DNA of 64,000 nt, from positions 62,001-126,000 of the forward strand of contig NZ_JAUSZM010000003.1 in the NCBI RefSeq assembly GCF_030817655.1, read 5' to 3'. Position numbers and translations under genes: made by a program. Origin of the DNA: Streptomyces sp. V4I2. Its GTDB lineage: Bacteria > Actinomycetota > Actinomycetes > Streptomycetales > Streptomycetaceae. Below the pieces are notes generated by a model that did no database searches, had not been told where the DNA came from, and was given only the letters and a program-made list of their open reading frames with translations. This document shows, piece after piece, positions 17,564 through 27,167 of this stretch (the stretch's first letter is position 1; each line of letters begins with the position of its first letter).

Positions 17564-18532
17564 ATGACCACCGATGCGGGGCTCCCCTCGGTCAGAGAGT
17601 CCCTCCAGCTCGCGCTTCTGGCGGAGCCGGAGGGCAGCCCGCTGGTCGACGAACTCGCCGAAGCCGCCGCCGACCACTACCACCTGAACTACAGCAAGCA
17701 CCCCGTCCCGGTGCTGTTCCGGGAGGTCCGCGCGGCCCGCACCCTGCTGGCCGGGGTGCTCCCCGCCGGCACGGACGGCACCGAACTGCACCGTCAGCTC
17801 GGCCGGTTGTCGGGACTGCTGGGCAACCTGGCCTTCCACCTCAACGATCCGACCGGCGCACGCATCCACCTGGGCACCGCCGTCTCCTACGCGAACCGGT
17901 GCGGTGACACAGCGCTGGTGGCGTGGGCGTACGGGGCGCAGAGCATGGTGGCCCGCCACACCGGCAACCTGACCGCCGCGTACACGTACGCCGAGCGCGG
18001 CGCGGCCGCGGCCCCCGCCGGCCTGGTCCGTGCCCAACTCCACGCCTGGGCGCTGCTGCCCACCCTCGCCCAGCAGGGCCGCGACCGGGAGGCGGCCGCC
18101 GCCCTCGACGTGGCGCTGAGCGAACTCGAGGCCGATCCGGTCGGACAGGCCCCGGGGCGTTTCGGCTTCGACGAGCCGGAACTTGCCCTGCACCAAGCCG
18201 AGGCGCACCTCACTCTGGGCCGCACCGAAGAGGCCCGCGCCCGCGCCGAGGCCTCCGCGGCCGCCTGCACCACCGGCACCCCCGGATGGGCCGCCGCCAC
18301 CCTGGTCCTCGCCCAAGCCGAGGCCTCCGACGAACCGTCCGACGCGGCTCAACGCGCCCTGGACGTCCTCGACCGGGTGCCGCCGAGCCGCTTGCGCGCC
18401 ACCTCCCGCACCCGGCTCGACCGCCTGGAGGGCCTGCTCGCCGCCCGCCCCGCCGAGTACGTGGCCGATCTACGAGAACGCCTGCGCACCCTGCCGCCCC
18501 CCGTGGACGCATCCGGCGCCGCATCCGCGTGA
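17564..18532 (+). CDS. TPR-repeat protein, regulator-like but without an HTH domain
   Basis: This 322-residue all-helical protein resembles the TPR sensor half of the preceding regulator but has no visible N-terminal HTH. ATG 17564 follows the upstream stop by 18 bp, with an AGGAAGGGG site, so the pair is probably co-transcribed. It may partner with or sequester the upstream regulator, or be a decayed regulator that lost its DNA-binding half. The frame is intact and GC-rich at third positions, which argues that it is still selected. Confidence 0.75.
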   Translation: MTTDAGLPSVRESLQLALLAEPEGSPLVDELAEAAADHYHLNYSKHPVPVLFREVRAARTLLAGVLPAGTDGTELHRQLGRLSGLLGNLAFHLNDPTGARIHLGTAVSYANRCGDTALVAWAYGAQSMVARHTGNLTAAYTYAERGAAAAPAGLVRAQLHAWALLPTLAQQGRDREAAAALDVALSELEADPVGQAPGRFGFDEPELALHQAEAHLTLGRTEEARARAEASAAACTTGTPGWAAATLVLAQAEASDEPSDAAQRALDVLDRVPPSRLRATSRTRLDRLEGLLAARPAEYVADLRERLRTLPPPVDASGAASA

Positions 18533-18650
18533 CGGCCCTGCGGCCCTCGCCGCCCGGGTTGCTCCAGACGCACTCGTCTACCGCGCGGGTGCGGGCGAAG
18601 CAGATCAGCATGTGAACGGCCCCCATCGTCGTGGCAAAAGGGACATTCGC

Positions 18651-19338
18651 ATGAGCTCTCGTGAACGATCCTTGCTGGCTGTCGGCGCGGCCGTGGTCCT
18701 CGCGGCGCTGTCGGCCTGCTCCGAGAGCGGCGCGAACAGCGCACCGGACAGCACGAGGCGGGCGCCATCCAAGGTCGCGAGCAGTGGTGCCACGGTGGGT
18801 GCACCCCCCGGCGCCCAGGTGCTCGGTACGCCTCGGAAGGGCGAGCCGTTCAAGGTCAGGATTGCCTTTGAGGACACCAGTCAGCTGGACGAATTCCAGA
18901 TCACTGTCCGTAGCGTGACGTGCGGGAAGCCTTTGGATCCTGCGGTCCTCGCGTATGCCGCCGGCTCGGTTGGTGCACCCACCTCGACTCCGACGCCAGA
19001 AGGCGGGAAGCAGTACTGCGTCGTGGCCATGGAGGTGATGAACGTCGGGAAGCGAGAGTTGATCTGGAACGCCGACAACACTGTCAGCCTCAACGTTGAG
19101 GACGTCGCCTACGGCCAGACCCCAGCAGGACGCCGACATCGCCTTGGACTACGCACAGTATTGGAACAGCAAGGGGCAGACCGGGCCGACGTTCGGTATC
19201 AACCCCGGAAGCAAAGGCCCAGTGCACGGGATCTTCCACATCCCGGTTGGCGACCGGCCCACGTCTGTGTGGGTCACGTCCGGCACCGCGATCCAGACCG
19301 TTGATGGGGTGGAGCCCGGCTACCTGGTTGCGCTGTGA
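18651..19338 (+). pseudogene. Frameshifted secreted lipoprotein (DUF4352-like)
   Basis: The N-terminus has a lipoprotein signal with lipobox LSAC (C23), then a Ser/Thr/Pro-rich linker and a beta-rich domain with two spaced cysteines (VRSVTCGKP, GKQYCVVAM). The first frame loses protein character at a run of four Cs (19120-19123). The next frame picks up cleanly with DADIALDYAQYWNSKGQTG and ends at 19338. Deleting one C restores a single protein of about 228 residues. This is either a real frameshift or a sequencing error. It resembles Streptomyces DUF4352-type lipoproteins, of unknown role. Confidence 0.72.
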
Positions 19339-19381
19339 CTCGCAGGCTGAGGGCAGTTGGGCACCAGTACGGAGATTTGCG

Positions 19382-19570
19382 ATGACGCAGGCGGACAGTA
19401 GACGAGCAGATGCGTCGGGCATCGGGTCCCGCCATCTCCTGCACCTCCGCTTCGACCTCCCGGCCGACTATGACGCCGAACTCCCCGAGCGGCTGCGCCG
19501 CCTCCTGGAGGACATCACGCCCCGCGTGCAGATGATCGAGCCGGACATGGCCGTCCTCGATCTGACCGGT
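19382..19570 (+). pseudogene. Y-family DNA polymerase, N-terminal fragment (split by mobile element)
   Basis: The reading frame from ATG 19382 (LLHLRFDLPADYD, then ITPRVQMIEPD, then AVLDLTG) matches the start of the short Y-family DNA polymerases of actinobacteria. It stops at a TAG (19571) contributed by the inserted element. The missing continuation, beginning AIRYWKRDA, is found 12.2 kb away at 31809. The two halves are in the same orientation and join without a gap at LDLTG/AIRYW. Confidence 0.85.
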
Positions 19571-19597
19571 TAGGTCCAGTGTCTGTACCTGTCTCAG
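19569..19597. repeat. Left-end inverted motifs of the Tn554-like element
   Basis: GTTAGG (19569-19574) and CTGTCTCAG (19589-19597) at the left junction are matched in inverted orientation at the right end. They are likely recombinase-binding arms or core sites. Confidence 0.55.
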
Positions 19598-20123
19598 CTC
19601 GTTGACAGCGTGAACGGCGAGGTAGCCCTGGGCTGTTAGGTTCCGCGGTCGTTACGATCAGCCGCAGGAGTGCGATGCCTTACTTCTTCACCTCGTCCAG
19701 CCATCTGGTCCGGAACCAGAGGGCTCTGGGCAAGCTCGGCTTCGATGTGTCTCAGCTGCTGTCCGGGCCAGCGATATTGCCGGAGGGCACGCCGTTCTTC
19801 GTGGACGAGGACATGCGTCCGGTCGAGCCGATGTGCTCGTACTTCTTTGATCTCGCCCGACACGTGGGCTCGGAGAGCCTTCGGGACTACGCGTACGACC
19901 TGATGGGCCTCGAGGACTTCCTGGCCCAGGTGCTGGATCCGCCGACGGATCTGTTGTCGGCGACCGAGGCAGACTTGGTGGCCTTCCGGCGGTGGCGTAC
20001 GCAGTTGGCTCCGGTTCCGGTCGGGCCGGCGACGTGGCGGCGCAACCGTACGGCGATCAACGGGTTCTATGACTGGGCGGTCGGTGCGGGTCTGCTAGGG
20101 CCTGTGTGACGTCGTGATCAATC

Positions 20124-20669
20124 TTGCCGATCCGGATCCGCATGGAAGGCGGATCCGGTAGGAAGACAATCGTGACGCGCAGGCAACTCACCGACAGGCA
20201 ATGGAAGTTGATCCAGCCGTTCCTGCCGATAGGCGAGTACGGCCCGTATCCCGAGCGGCTGCGGGATCAGTTCGAGGGGGTGATCTGGCGGTTTCGCACC
20301 AGCAGCCAGTGGCGGGAGATGCCAGGCGAGTTCGGCCCATGGCCGACGGTCTACGGCCGCTTCCGGGTATGGAGGGACGCCGGCGTCTTCACCGCGCTGC
20401 TGGAAGGCGTGATCGCCGAGGCAGCCCGCCAGGGAAAGACGGACCTGTCCCTGGTCAGCGTGGACTCCACGACCGCCCGCGCCCACCACGACGCCGCCGG
20501 GATGTGCATCGGCAAGGAGATCATGGACGCCCTCGAGGAAGCCGCCGCCGAGCAGGAGGAGGCCCGGCAAAAGGGGGCGGCCCGCCAGAACAGAACGGAC
20601 AGGACGCAGGTCACGACCCCGAGGGGGAAGAGCGGCGGCACATCAGGCGGAGGCGCAAGCTCCGCTTGA
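20124..20669 (+). CDS. IS5-family transposase, first frame (OrfA)
   Basis: This 181-codon frame covers the helix-turn-helix start (LTDRQWKLIQPFLP) and the first catalytic aspartate, in LVSVDSTTARAH. It overlaps the second frame by several hundred bases. Transposase sequence switches frame near the CGAGGGGGAAG run (20620-20630), a plausible slippery site for programmed frameshifting. On its own this product lacks the last two catalytic residues. Confidence 0.85.
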   Translation: MPIRIRMEGGSGRKTIVTRRQLTDRQWKLIQPFLPIGEYGPYPERLRDQFEGVIWRFRTSSQWREMPGEFGPWPTVYGRFRVWRDAGVFTALLEGVIAEAARQGKTDLSLVSVDSTTARAHHDAAGMCIGKEIMDALEEAAAEQEEARQKGAARQNRTDRTQVTTPRGKSGGTSGGGASSA

Positions 20670-21175
20670 AGCAAGCCCTGCTCGGCAGGTCCCGTGGCGG
20701 GCTGACGAGCAAGGTTCATCTCGCCGCGGACCGCCGGTGCCGTCCGTTGTCGTTCGTCCTGACTGCGGGACAGGCAGCCGACAGCCCGCAGTTCGTCCCC
20801 GTGCTGCAGAAGGTGCGGATCCCTCTGCCGGTCGGACGTCCCCGGACCCGGCCTGACGCTGTCGCCGCGGACAAGGCCTACTCATCGCGCGCCAACCGCT
20901 CTTACCTGCGCAGACGCAACATCAAGGCAGTCATCCCGGAGAAGAAGGACCAGGCCGCCAACCGGAAGAAGAAGGGCAGTCGCGGCGGCCGGCCCACACG
21001 CCACGATGCCGATCTCTACAAGGAGCGGAACACCGTCGAGCGCCTGATCAACAAGTTGAAGGCCTGGCGGGGCATCGCGACTCGATACGACAAGACACCC
21101 GAGAGCTACCTCGCCGGCCTCCACCTCCGCGCCGCCATGATCTGGATCAACGACCTGCTGAAGACACCTGGTTGA
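20620..21175 (+). CDS. IS5-family transposase, second frame (OrfB part)
   Basis: The continuing frame (open from 20201, but transposase-like only from about 20630) reads KLRLKQALLGRSRGG, then VAADKAYSS (second catalytic D), then KERNTVERLINKLK (catalytic E), ending at 21175. It is made presumably as a fusion with the first frame by ribosomal frameshifting near 20625, the usual arrangement in this IS group. It has no independent start worth trusting. Confidence 0.82.
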
Positions 21176-22234
21176 TCACGACATCACACAGGCCCTAGAG
21201 CGGCGACCGTACGCTCGGCGTCGCAGTGGGCGGGATGCCTTGTCGTGGGGAGCGGCTGCTGATCTGGATGTGCGGCATCTGTCGAGGGCGCAGTACGTGA
21301 TGCTGCAGCGGGTCGGTCTCGGGGGTGATTTCCCGGACGGCAGTGCGGATCCGGGTTTCCGGCGTGTGGGGCGGCTGCGGAACATGGTGGCGGCGGACCT
21401 GGCGGTGACGACGGGGATGCGGTTGCGGGAGTTCAGCTGCCTGCTGGACATGGAGGTGCCGCGCCCGTGCCCGGGGGCCGGGGCGGTTCCGGTGGCGCTG
21501 GGGGCGATCGCGAAGTACGGCTTTGCCCGGGTGGTGATGGTGCAACAGGCGGTGTTGCGTTCGTTGGAGCTGTACCGCCGTACCGAGCGTGCCGCTCAGG
21601 TGGCACGCGGCCATGGGGCGCTGTGGCGGCGGCGCGCGGAACTGTTCGTGGTGGACGACGTCGATGAGCGGCGGATGCGGGTGTCTGGGCTGCTCCATGG
21701 TCGTCGGCGGTCGTTCGATGTGGTGGCGATGCCGACGCCGCTGCGGCGGATCGCGGTGCTGGAGGGGGAGCAAGGGCTGGAGCCGCTGGGGTTGTTCGTG
21801 GGCCGGGGCGGTGGGGTGCTGTCGGCGTCGCGCTGGCAGCAGGTGTTCGATGCGGCGGCCGAGCGTGCTCGTCGGCTGTCGGAGGCGTGGGGCGGGGTGG
21901 AGATGCCGTGCAGGGTGCGGCTGCACGATCTGCGCCATACGTTCGCGGTGTTCATGCTGCGGCTGTTGACGGAGCAGGTCGTTGAGGACGAGCGGCGCCG
22001 TCAGGAAGCGGGCGGGTCGGGGGTGTGGCTGCTGCAGCACGTGGCCCGGTCGCCGTTGATGATCCTGCAGCGGCTGCTGGGGCATCGTGATCCTCGGTCC
22101 ACGATGAAGTATCTGCGCTACCTGGAGGACGTGAGCGCGATCGTGGCGCGGGCGGTGGAGGAGTGGACGCGGGAGGACCGCACGTTCGCCGACTACGCCG
22201 TGTTGTGTGCCGGCCGCGACGGCGGTGGTGTGTG

Positions 22235-24178
22235 ATGCCGCGGCGTGGCGAGCGGAGGCAGGTGCCGGGGCAGCGGGTCGAGCCCGTGGCGGTGGTGGGA
22301 GAGCCCGCGCGGGTGGGGGTACGGGAGGTGGAGCGTGCGTCCCGCCGGGACGGCGCAGTGTGCCGGGTGGATCCCAGCCGGTTCGCCTGTCGCGCTCTGG
22401 CGGCGGAGCTGGCCGACGAGTGGGTGCTGTACTGCCGGGCGCGGGCCCTGCGGGGGCCTGACCGGCCCGCGCGGGCAGTGCGATCCTTCGCCGCATTCGC
22501 CGACGCATGGCTGGCCGAGCGCGGGCTCGATCCGCAACTCGTGCGGCTGACCGGAGGACCGGCAGACCTCACGGAGATCATCTATGAGTGGGAGCACGAC
22601 CTGCGCCGCCTTCACCCTTATCCATCCAAACGCGGCTACGAGTTGGCATCGAATCTGCTGGCGCTGATCGAGCAGCGGTCCGCACGCGAAGGAGACCTGC
22701 CGCCCAAGCTCGCCGCCCGGGCACAGGCGGCGCCGCTGTTCGGGAAACCAGCCGAGCCACCGCCGCTGGAGGAATTCAGCCAGGCCGAGCGCCTCGCGCT
22801 GCGGGATGCCGCCCGCCACGACATCCGGGCCCTCGAACGTCGCCTGGCCGCAGGCCGGGCCCTGATGGAGACGGGATGCGATCCCCAGTGCGGCGGCTGG
22901 GAGACCATGGCGAACCTTGTCTGGGCAGTGCATCAGGGACTGCTGGACACGACGGTGCTGCGTGCCCATCTGCCAACATCACCGGGACACTGGCCCACCG
23001 AGATCCGGCAGATCGCCGGGGACGCAGGCGCAGCATGGGCCCCGCAGGCACTGCTGGCTGGCCTTGCGGCGATGGTGTTCCCGCGGGAGCTGGATCTGCA
23101 GCCGTTTCGCGTGTTGCTGCTGACCATGGACGAGTGCACGCCGGAAGAACTCGTCGATCTCGCCGTGGACGACGTCGAATTCACCGACGGCGGGGTGCGC
23201 CTTGCACAGACCAAGCGCCGCGCCGGGCGGATCCGGCGCCGCCTGCACACCGGTAACCCGGCGGCCGACGACGGTGACGGGTCCACGTTCGCCGGGGAGG
23301 GCCGCTGGGACGTACCGGGACTGTTGCGCCGCCTGTTCGCGGTCACGGGCCCGGTGCGGCACGCCTACCCGGAGGTCGCCAACTGGCTGTGGGTGGCAGT
23401 GGAGCCATCCGGCGCCGGCCGGGCGCGCGTAGGCGGGCGGCGGGCGGAGTTCGTTCTTTCGGGGCGCCGGCTGACCGACTGGATCACCCGTCAGCGCCGG
23501 ACGGACGGACGTCCATTGGAGATCACGGCGCCGCACGATGCGCGGAGACTGCGCAAGACCGCCAAGATCGGAAGGGTGGTCGCGCTGGGCGGTGCAATCG
23601 CCGACCTGGCGGGCGACGACCACCACGTGGAGGTCTTCCGCCGCCACTACGCGCACGGCACCACCGCGCACGTCCTGGCGGGACGGGCCGTCACCACGGC
23701 CCAGCAGAAGGTGTTCGCGTCGCTGACCCGGCCGGTCTTCACTGACGAGGAAGCCGTGGCGGACCTGACAGAGCCCGAGGTGAGTGCCGCGCTGGGCCTG
23801 GATGAAGAGACCGCCGAGGCTATGCGGGACGGGCAGCTGGACATGGGCCTGGTCAACTGCCGCGACCCCTATGCCTCCCCGCACACGCCCGCGGGCTCGG
23901 TGTGCCATGTCGCGCCGGCGATGTGCATGCTGTGCCGCAATGCGGTCGTCTTCCCCTCCCACCTGCCACGCCTGGTGCTGCTGGCCGAGCACATCGAGCA
24001 GATGCGTAACCGGCTCACCCCGCCCCAGTGGCAGGCCCTCTGGGGCCGGCAGGCCGCCGCGCTGGCGCAGTTGTTCGACGAATGCGCCGCGTCGATGCCA
24101 GCCGCCCGCCGCGCGGCCCAGCAGGACCGAGCCCGGCTCGACCTCCCCCTCGGCATGCGAACGGAGTACGACCGATGA
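22235..24178 (+). CDS. Tyrosine recombinase 2 (TnpB-like)
   Basis: This 647-residue recombinase starts at ATG 22235, overlapping the recombinase 1 stop (TGATG). The C-terminal catalytic domain shows APHDARRLRKTA (H-x-x-R box) and the nucleophile region FRRHYAHGTTAHV. The segment where the first catalytic arginine should lie reads LTMDECTPEELVDL, without an obvious arginine, so this subunit may be partly degenerate and rely on its partners. A cysteine-rich stretch near the C-terminus (CRDPYASPH...CHVAPAMCMLC) may bind zinc. Tn554 also uses a second, larger recombinase of about this size. Confidence 0.85.
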   Translation: MPRRGERRQVPGQRVEPVAVVGEPARVGVREVERASRRDGAVCRVDPSRFACRALAAELADEWVLYCRARALRGPDRPARAVRSFAAFADAWLAERGLDPQLVRLTGGPADLTEIIYEWEHDLRRLHPYPSKRGYELASNLLALIEQRSAREGDLPPKLAARAQAAPLFGKPAEPPPLEEFSQAERLALRDAARHDIRALERRLAAGRALMETGCDPQCGGWETMANLVWAVHQGLLDTTVLRAHLPTSPGHWPTEIRQIAGDAGAAWAPQALLAGLAAMVFPRELDLQPFRVLLLTMDECTPEELVDLAVDDVEFTDGGVRLAQTKRRAGRIRRRLHTGNPAADDGDGSTFAGEGRWDVPGLLRRLFAVTGPVRHAYPEVANWLWVAVEPSGAGRARVGGRRAEFVLSGRRLTDWITRQRRTDGRPLEITAPHDARRLRKTAKIGRVVALGGAIADLAGDDHHVEVFRRHYAHGTTAHVLAGRAVTTAQQKVFASLTRPVFTDEEAVADLTEPEVSAALGLDEETAEAMRDGQLDMGLVNCRDPYASPHTPAGSVCHVAPAMCMLCRNAVVFPSHLPRLVLLAEHIEQMRNRLTPPQWQALWGRQAAALAQLFDECAASMPAARRAAQQDRARLDLPLGMRTEYDR

Positions 24179-26673
24179 GCGCCCGCGCCTGCGAAGAGGC
24201 AGGTCTGCCGACTCCCCGGGCGGCGTTCGGCGATGACCAGCCGGTCTTCACCGCAGCCAACGGACTGCTCGAACAGCACCAGGATCCAGTGCCCCTGTTC
24301 AGTGGGCGGGAACGCTGGAGCGGCTCCTGCCTGCGTCGGCCGAGCAACGTGATCCCGGGCAACTGGCGGATCGTCTTCCCCACCTTCGACGCGGCATGGA
24401 ACCTGCGGGCCAGGGAGGTCGCCTTCGCCCTGCTCAACCCGACCCATCCTGTCCTGCGGACCGTCGGCGTCTTCCGTCCCGCCCAGCCGGCCCACCTGTC
24501 CACGGTGCGACAGCTGATCGAGCGCCTCGGCGTACTGGGCCGCTGGGCCATCGCCCACAACCAGCCCAGCCACCTCCCGCACTGGAACGATGACACGCTC
24601 ACCACGTTCCTGGCCTCCCTTCTGCAGGCCGGCGTGACCCGGGAGCGGTCCCTGATCCCCTACCGGTCCATGCTCACCGCCCTGCACGACCTGCATCCCG
24701 TGCTGACCGGCGGCGGACTCGTCGCTGACCCGACACGATCCGCTGTCGTGGGCGCGGCCTGCACCACACCCACCCCCACCGTCGAACCGGCCGTATGGTG
24801 GCCGCTGCTGCGGGCCGCCTGGACCTACATCGACTCCTTTGCCGACGACATCCTCACCGCCCGGGACGAGACTCTGGCCCGGCCCGCACGCCCCACCCCG
24901 ACCGGTCCGTCACGGGCGCGGCCGAGCATCGACGGACGGCTGGACGCCTGGCTCGCCGACCCCGCGACCCGGATTCCCGTGCACGCCGACGCATTCCGCA
25001 CCAGCCCGGCGGGCACCCCGATGTGGTCGGTGATCAGCCTGCTGATCACCGACGGCACCAACAAGCACGCCCTGGGCCCCTCGCGCCCATCCGCCGCCTC
25101 GCGCCGCCGCCGCGTCCTGGCCGAAACCGCCCGCGGACGCACCATCGCCCTCACTCCCGGCCAGGCCGAGCACATGCTCGGGCTCACCCGCCAACCCAAC
25201 ACCCCGTCCACCCAGACGCCTCAGCGATCACAGGCCGAACTCGACGCCGCTCTGAAGACATGGCTCGCCGAACCCGGCCACCTCGTCCCCGTCCACGAGA
25301 CGACCCGCACCACCGGCCAAGGAGACCAGGTTGTCCGCACCCCCCGCTGGTCGCTGCTGGCCACCCTCGTCCACGGCCCCGGCGGCCCGCGCACCATCTC
25401 TCCGAGCTCGGCGGCCTCCCGCCGACGCCGCGCGATCGCCCAGGCCGCCGTGGACGCAGGCCAGTACCAGGTCCTGGCGGGGCAGGCCCGCGCCGCCGAC
25501 CTGCCCCGCCCCACACCGCACTTCACCGTCGTACGACGCGCCGACGGCACCGAAGGCCCCTGGCGCACCCAGCTGACCGACCGCGATCTCGGCGACGAAC
25601 TGCGTGCCCTGCAAGGCGCCGTGTACTGCTTCGTGGCAGCGCTGTCGATGATGCGTGACTCCGAAATCCAGGAGATCCGCCGCGGAGCTCTCACCGACCA
25701 CTACGGCACACCCGCCCTGCGCTCGCACAAGCTGAAGAACGAGCCCGGGCCGGTCGAAGAGAAGTGGTGGATCATCCAGCCCGTCGCCACCGCCCTGACC
25801 GTCCTCGAACGCCTCTCACAACACTCCACCCACTTGTTCACCACCCTGGCCACGCCCGGCGCCTCGGGCCACGGCCGGGGAACGGGCCGACGCGGCATCA
25901 GCGCCCCGTACGTCATCGACACCTTCATCGCCCACGTCAACGCTCACCGCCACACCACAGGGCTTGAACCCATCCCCGACGCCCGGGTGCGACCGCATCA
26001 GTTCCGCAAGACCATGTCCGTCATCTGCGCTCAGGAACCCGACGGCGAGATCGCTCTCGGCATCCAGCTCAAGCACGCCGCCCGCCGCATCCTGGCCAAC
26101 CCCACCACCCATTCCTACGCCGCCCCCGACGGCGCCTGGATGCGCGAGTTCGACGACCGGCTCGCCACCGCCGCAGCCGCCAAACTCACCGGCTTGCTCA
26201 CCGCCCGCACCACCGGCGCCACCGTCGCCGTCGGGCCCGCAGCCACCCGTCTGCACGCCGGCCTCGACCGCGCCGCCGCCCAACTCCCCGCCCCCGCAGA
26301 CCCGCAAGGCACGCCGCCCGGGCTCCAGGCACTCGCCGCCGATCCCCGCGCAGCCGCCGACCTCATCCGCACCGAACTGCCCGAGCTGCACTTCGGCACC
26401 CTCAACCACTGCCTGTGGCAGCCGGAGTGGGCCGAATGCACCAAGCACCTCCCAGAGAACGAGGGTGGTGCGCCACTCATCGGGGCCTGTCAGCCAGCTC
26501 GCTGCCGCAACTCCGCCGTCACCGCCGACCACGCCCCCATCTGGCTGGCCGAACAACACGACCTCGCCCAGCAGCTACGCGACCGGCGCGTCCCTCCCGC
26601 CCGCCGAGCCGCCCTCCAAGCCCGCCTCGACGACGTCGAGACCATCACGACCGCCTTCGCCGAGGACCTGTAA
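24175..26673 (+). CDS. Tyrosine recombinase 3 (large, Tn554-like module)
   Basis: This 832-residue protein starts at ATG 24175, overlapping the stop of recombinase 2 (ATGA). Two repeated segments of about 110 residues each (RLDAWLADPATRIPVH... and AALKTWLAEPGHLVPVH..., each ending in an SAASRRRR-type run) form the middle. The catalytic domain follows, with R in MMRDSEIQEI, the H-x-x-R box PHQFRKT, and a tyrosine in NPTTHSYA. A C-terminal cysteine/histidine cluster is also present. Three coupled recombinases are one more than Tn554 itself carries. The internal repeat probably binds DNA; that is inference. Confidence 0.85.
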   Translation: MSARACEEAGLPTPRAAFGDDQPVFTAANGLLEQHQDPVPLFSGRERWSGSCLRRPSNVIPGNWRIVFPTFDAAWNLRAREVAFALLNPTHPVLRTVGVFRPAQPAHLSTVRQLIERLGVLGRWAIAHNQPSHLPHWNDDTLTTFLASLLQAGVTRERSLIPYRSMLTALHDLHPVLTGGGLVADPTRSAVVGAACTTPTPTVEPAVWWPLLRAAWTYIDSFADDILTARDETLARPARPTPTGPSRARPSIDGRLDAWLADPATRIPVHADAFRTSPAGTPMWSVISLLITDGTNKHALGPSRPSAASRRRRVLAETARGRTIALTPGQAEHMLGLTRQPNTPSTQTPQRSQAELDAALKTWLAEPGHLVPVHETTRTTGQGDQVVRTPRWSLLATLVHGPGGPRTISPSSAASRRRRAIAQAAVDAGQYQVLAGQARAADLPRPTPHFTVVRRADGTEGPWRTQLTDRDLGDELRALQGAVYCFVAALSMMRDSEIQEIRRGALTDHYGTPALRSHKLKNEPGPVEEKWWIIQPVATALTVLERLSQHSTHLFTTLATPGASGHGRGTGRRGISAPYVIDTFIAHVNAHRHTTGLEPIPDARVRPHQFRKTMSVICAQEPDGEIALGIQLKHAARRILANPTTHSYAAPDGAWMREFDDRLATAAAAKLTGLLTARTTGATVAVGPAATRLHAGLDRAAAQLPAPADPQGTPPGLQALAADPRAAADLIRTELPELHFGTLNHCLWQPEWAECTKHLPENEGGAPLIGACQPARCRNSAVTADHAPIWLAEQHDLAQQLRDRRVPPARRAALQARLDDVETITTAFAEDL

Positions 26674-27084
26674 ATGGCCGTCTCCCCAGCCTCCGAAGCC
26701 AAACTCCGCGCCGCCATGACTCGCCTGCTGGCCGGACAGCCTCAGCGCTCTGACGGCGCCCTGACCAAGGAAAACCTCGCCCGCGAAGCCGGCGTCAGCC
26801 ACGCCACCGTCCACCGCGCCACCGACGTCCTCACCGAATGGAACGCCCACGTCCCCCACTCCATCAAACGCACCCCCGGCGAACGCGCCCGTGACGACAC
26901 CATCACCACACTGCGCGCCCAACTGACCCGGGCCCGCGACCACGCGCGCGAACTCCAAGGCCAACTCGACGCCTTGGCCACCGTCACTGCGAACCTGTAC
27001 GCCGAAAACCTCGCCCTACGCAGACACCTGCAAGGCCGCACTCCCGCCGGAACCCATGGCGAGCCAACGCCATTGCGCGGATAG
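26674..27084 (+). CDS. Small HTH/coiled-coil protein (TnpC-like, DUF6262-like)
   Basis: This 136-residue protein starts at the ATG directly after the TAA of recombinase 3. The first half has an HTH-like segment (LTKENLAREAGVSHATVHRA). The second half is a heptad-like coiled coil (TTLRAQLTRARDHARELQGQ, then LYAENLALRRHL). Size and position match TnpC, the small accessory protein of Tn554-type elements, which by family knowledge influences the orientation and efficiency of transposition. It closes the transposition operon. Confidence 0.8.
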   Translation: MAVSPASEAKLRAAMTRLLAGQPQRSDGALTKENLAREAGVSHATVHRATDVLTEWNAHVPHSIKRTPGERARDDTITTLRAQLTRARDHARELQGQLDALATVTANLYAENLALRRHLQGRTPAGTHGEPTPLRG

Positions 27085-27167
27085 CCACGCATTTTTGACC
27101 TTGTTATGCCAGCAACTCCCCTTGAACTGCGATCAAATGGAACCCTTGACTATGGAGGTGCACGCGC

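Larger units (their letters stand above)
20099..21194 (+). mobile_element. IS5-family insertion sequence (about 1.1 kb)
   Basis: The 1096-bp element has terminal inverted repeats: GGCCTGTGTGACGTCGTGAT at 20099 and its near-perfect complement ending at 21194 (one mismatch in the first 20 bp or so). It is flanked by a CTAG duplication (20095-20098 and 21195-21198). Two overlapping frames encode a DDE transposase. The target duplication and the frameshifted layout fit IS5-family elements of the IS427 type common in Streptomyces. Confidence 0.92.
19675..22235 (+). pseudogene. Tyrosine recombinase 1 (TnpA-like), interrupted by an IS5-family insertion
   Basis: The N-terminal 141 codons (19675-20098, GCAGGAG site before the ATG) form a helical core-binding domain. 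Translation then enters the IS and stops. After the IS the frame resumes at 21199 and carries the catalytic residues: R in TTGMRLREF, HDLRH, LGHRD, and a tyrosine in MKYLRYL. Removing the IS and one 4-bp duplication leaves exactly 1461 nt, an open 486-residue recombinase. The interruption is therefore a clean, recent insertion. The downstream part alone lacks the N-terminal arm. Confidence 0.88.
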
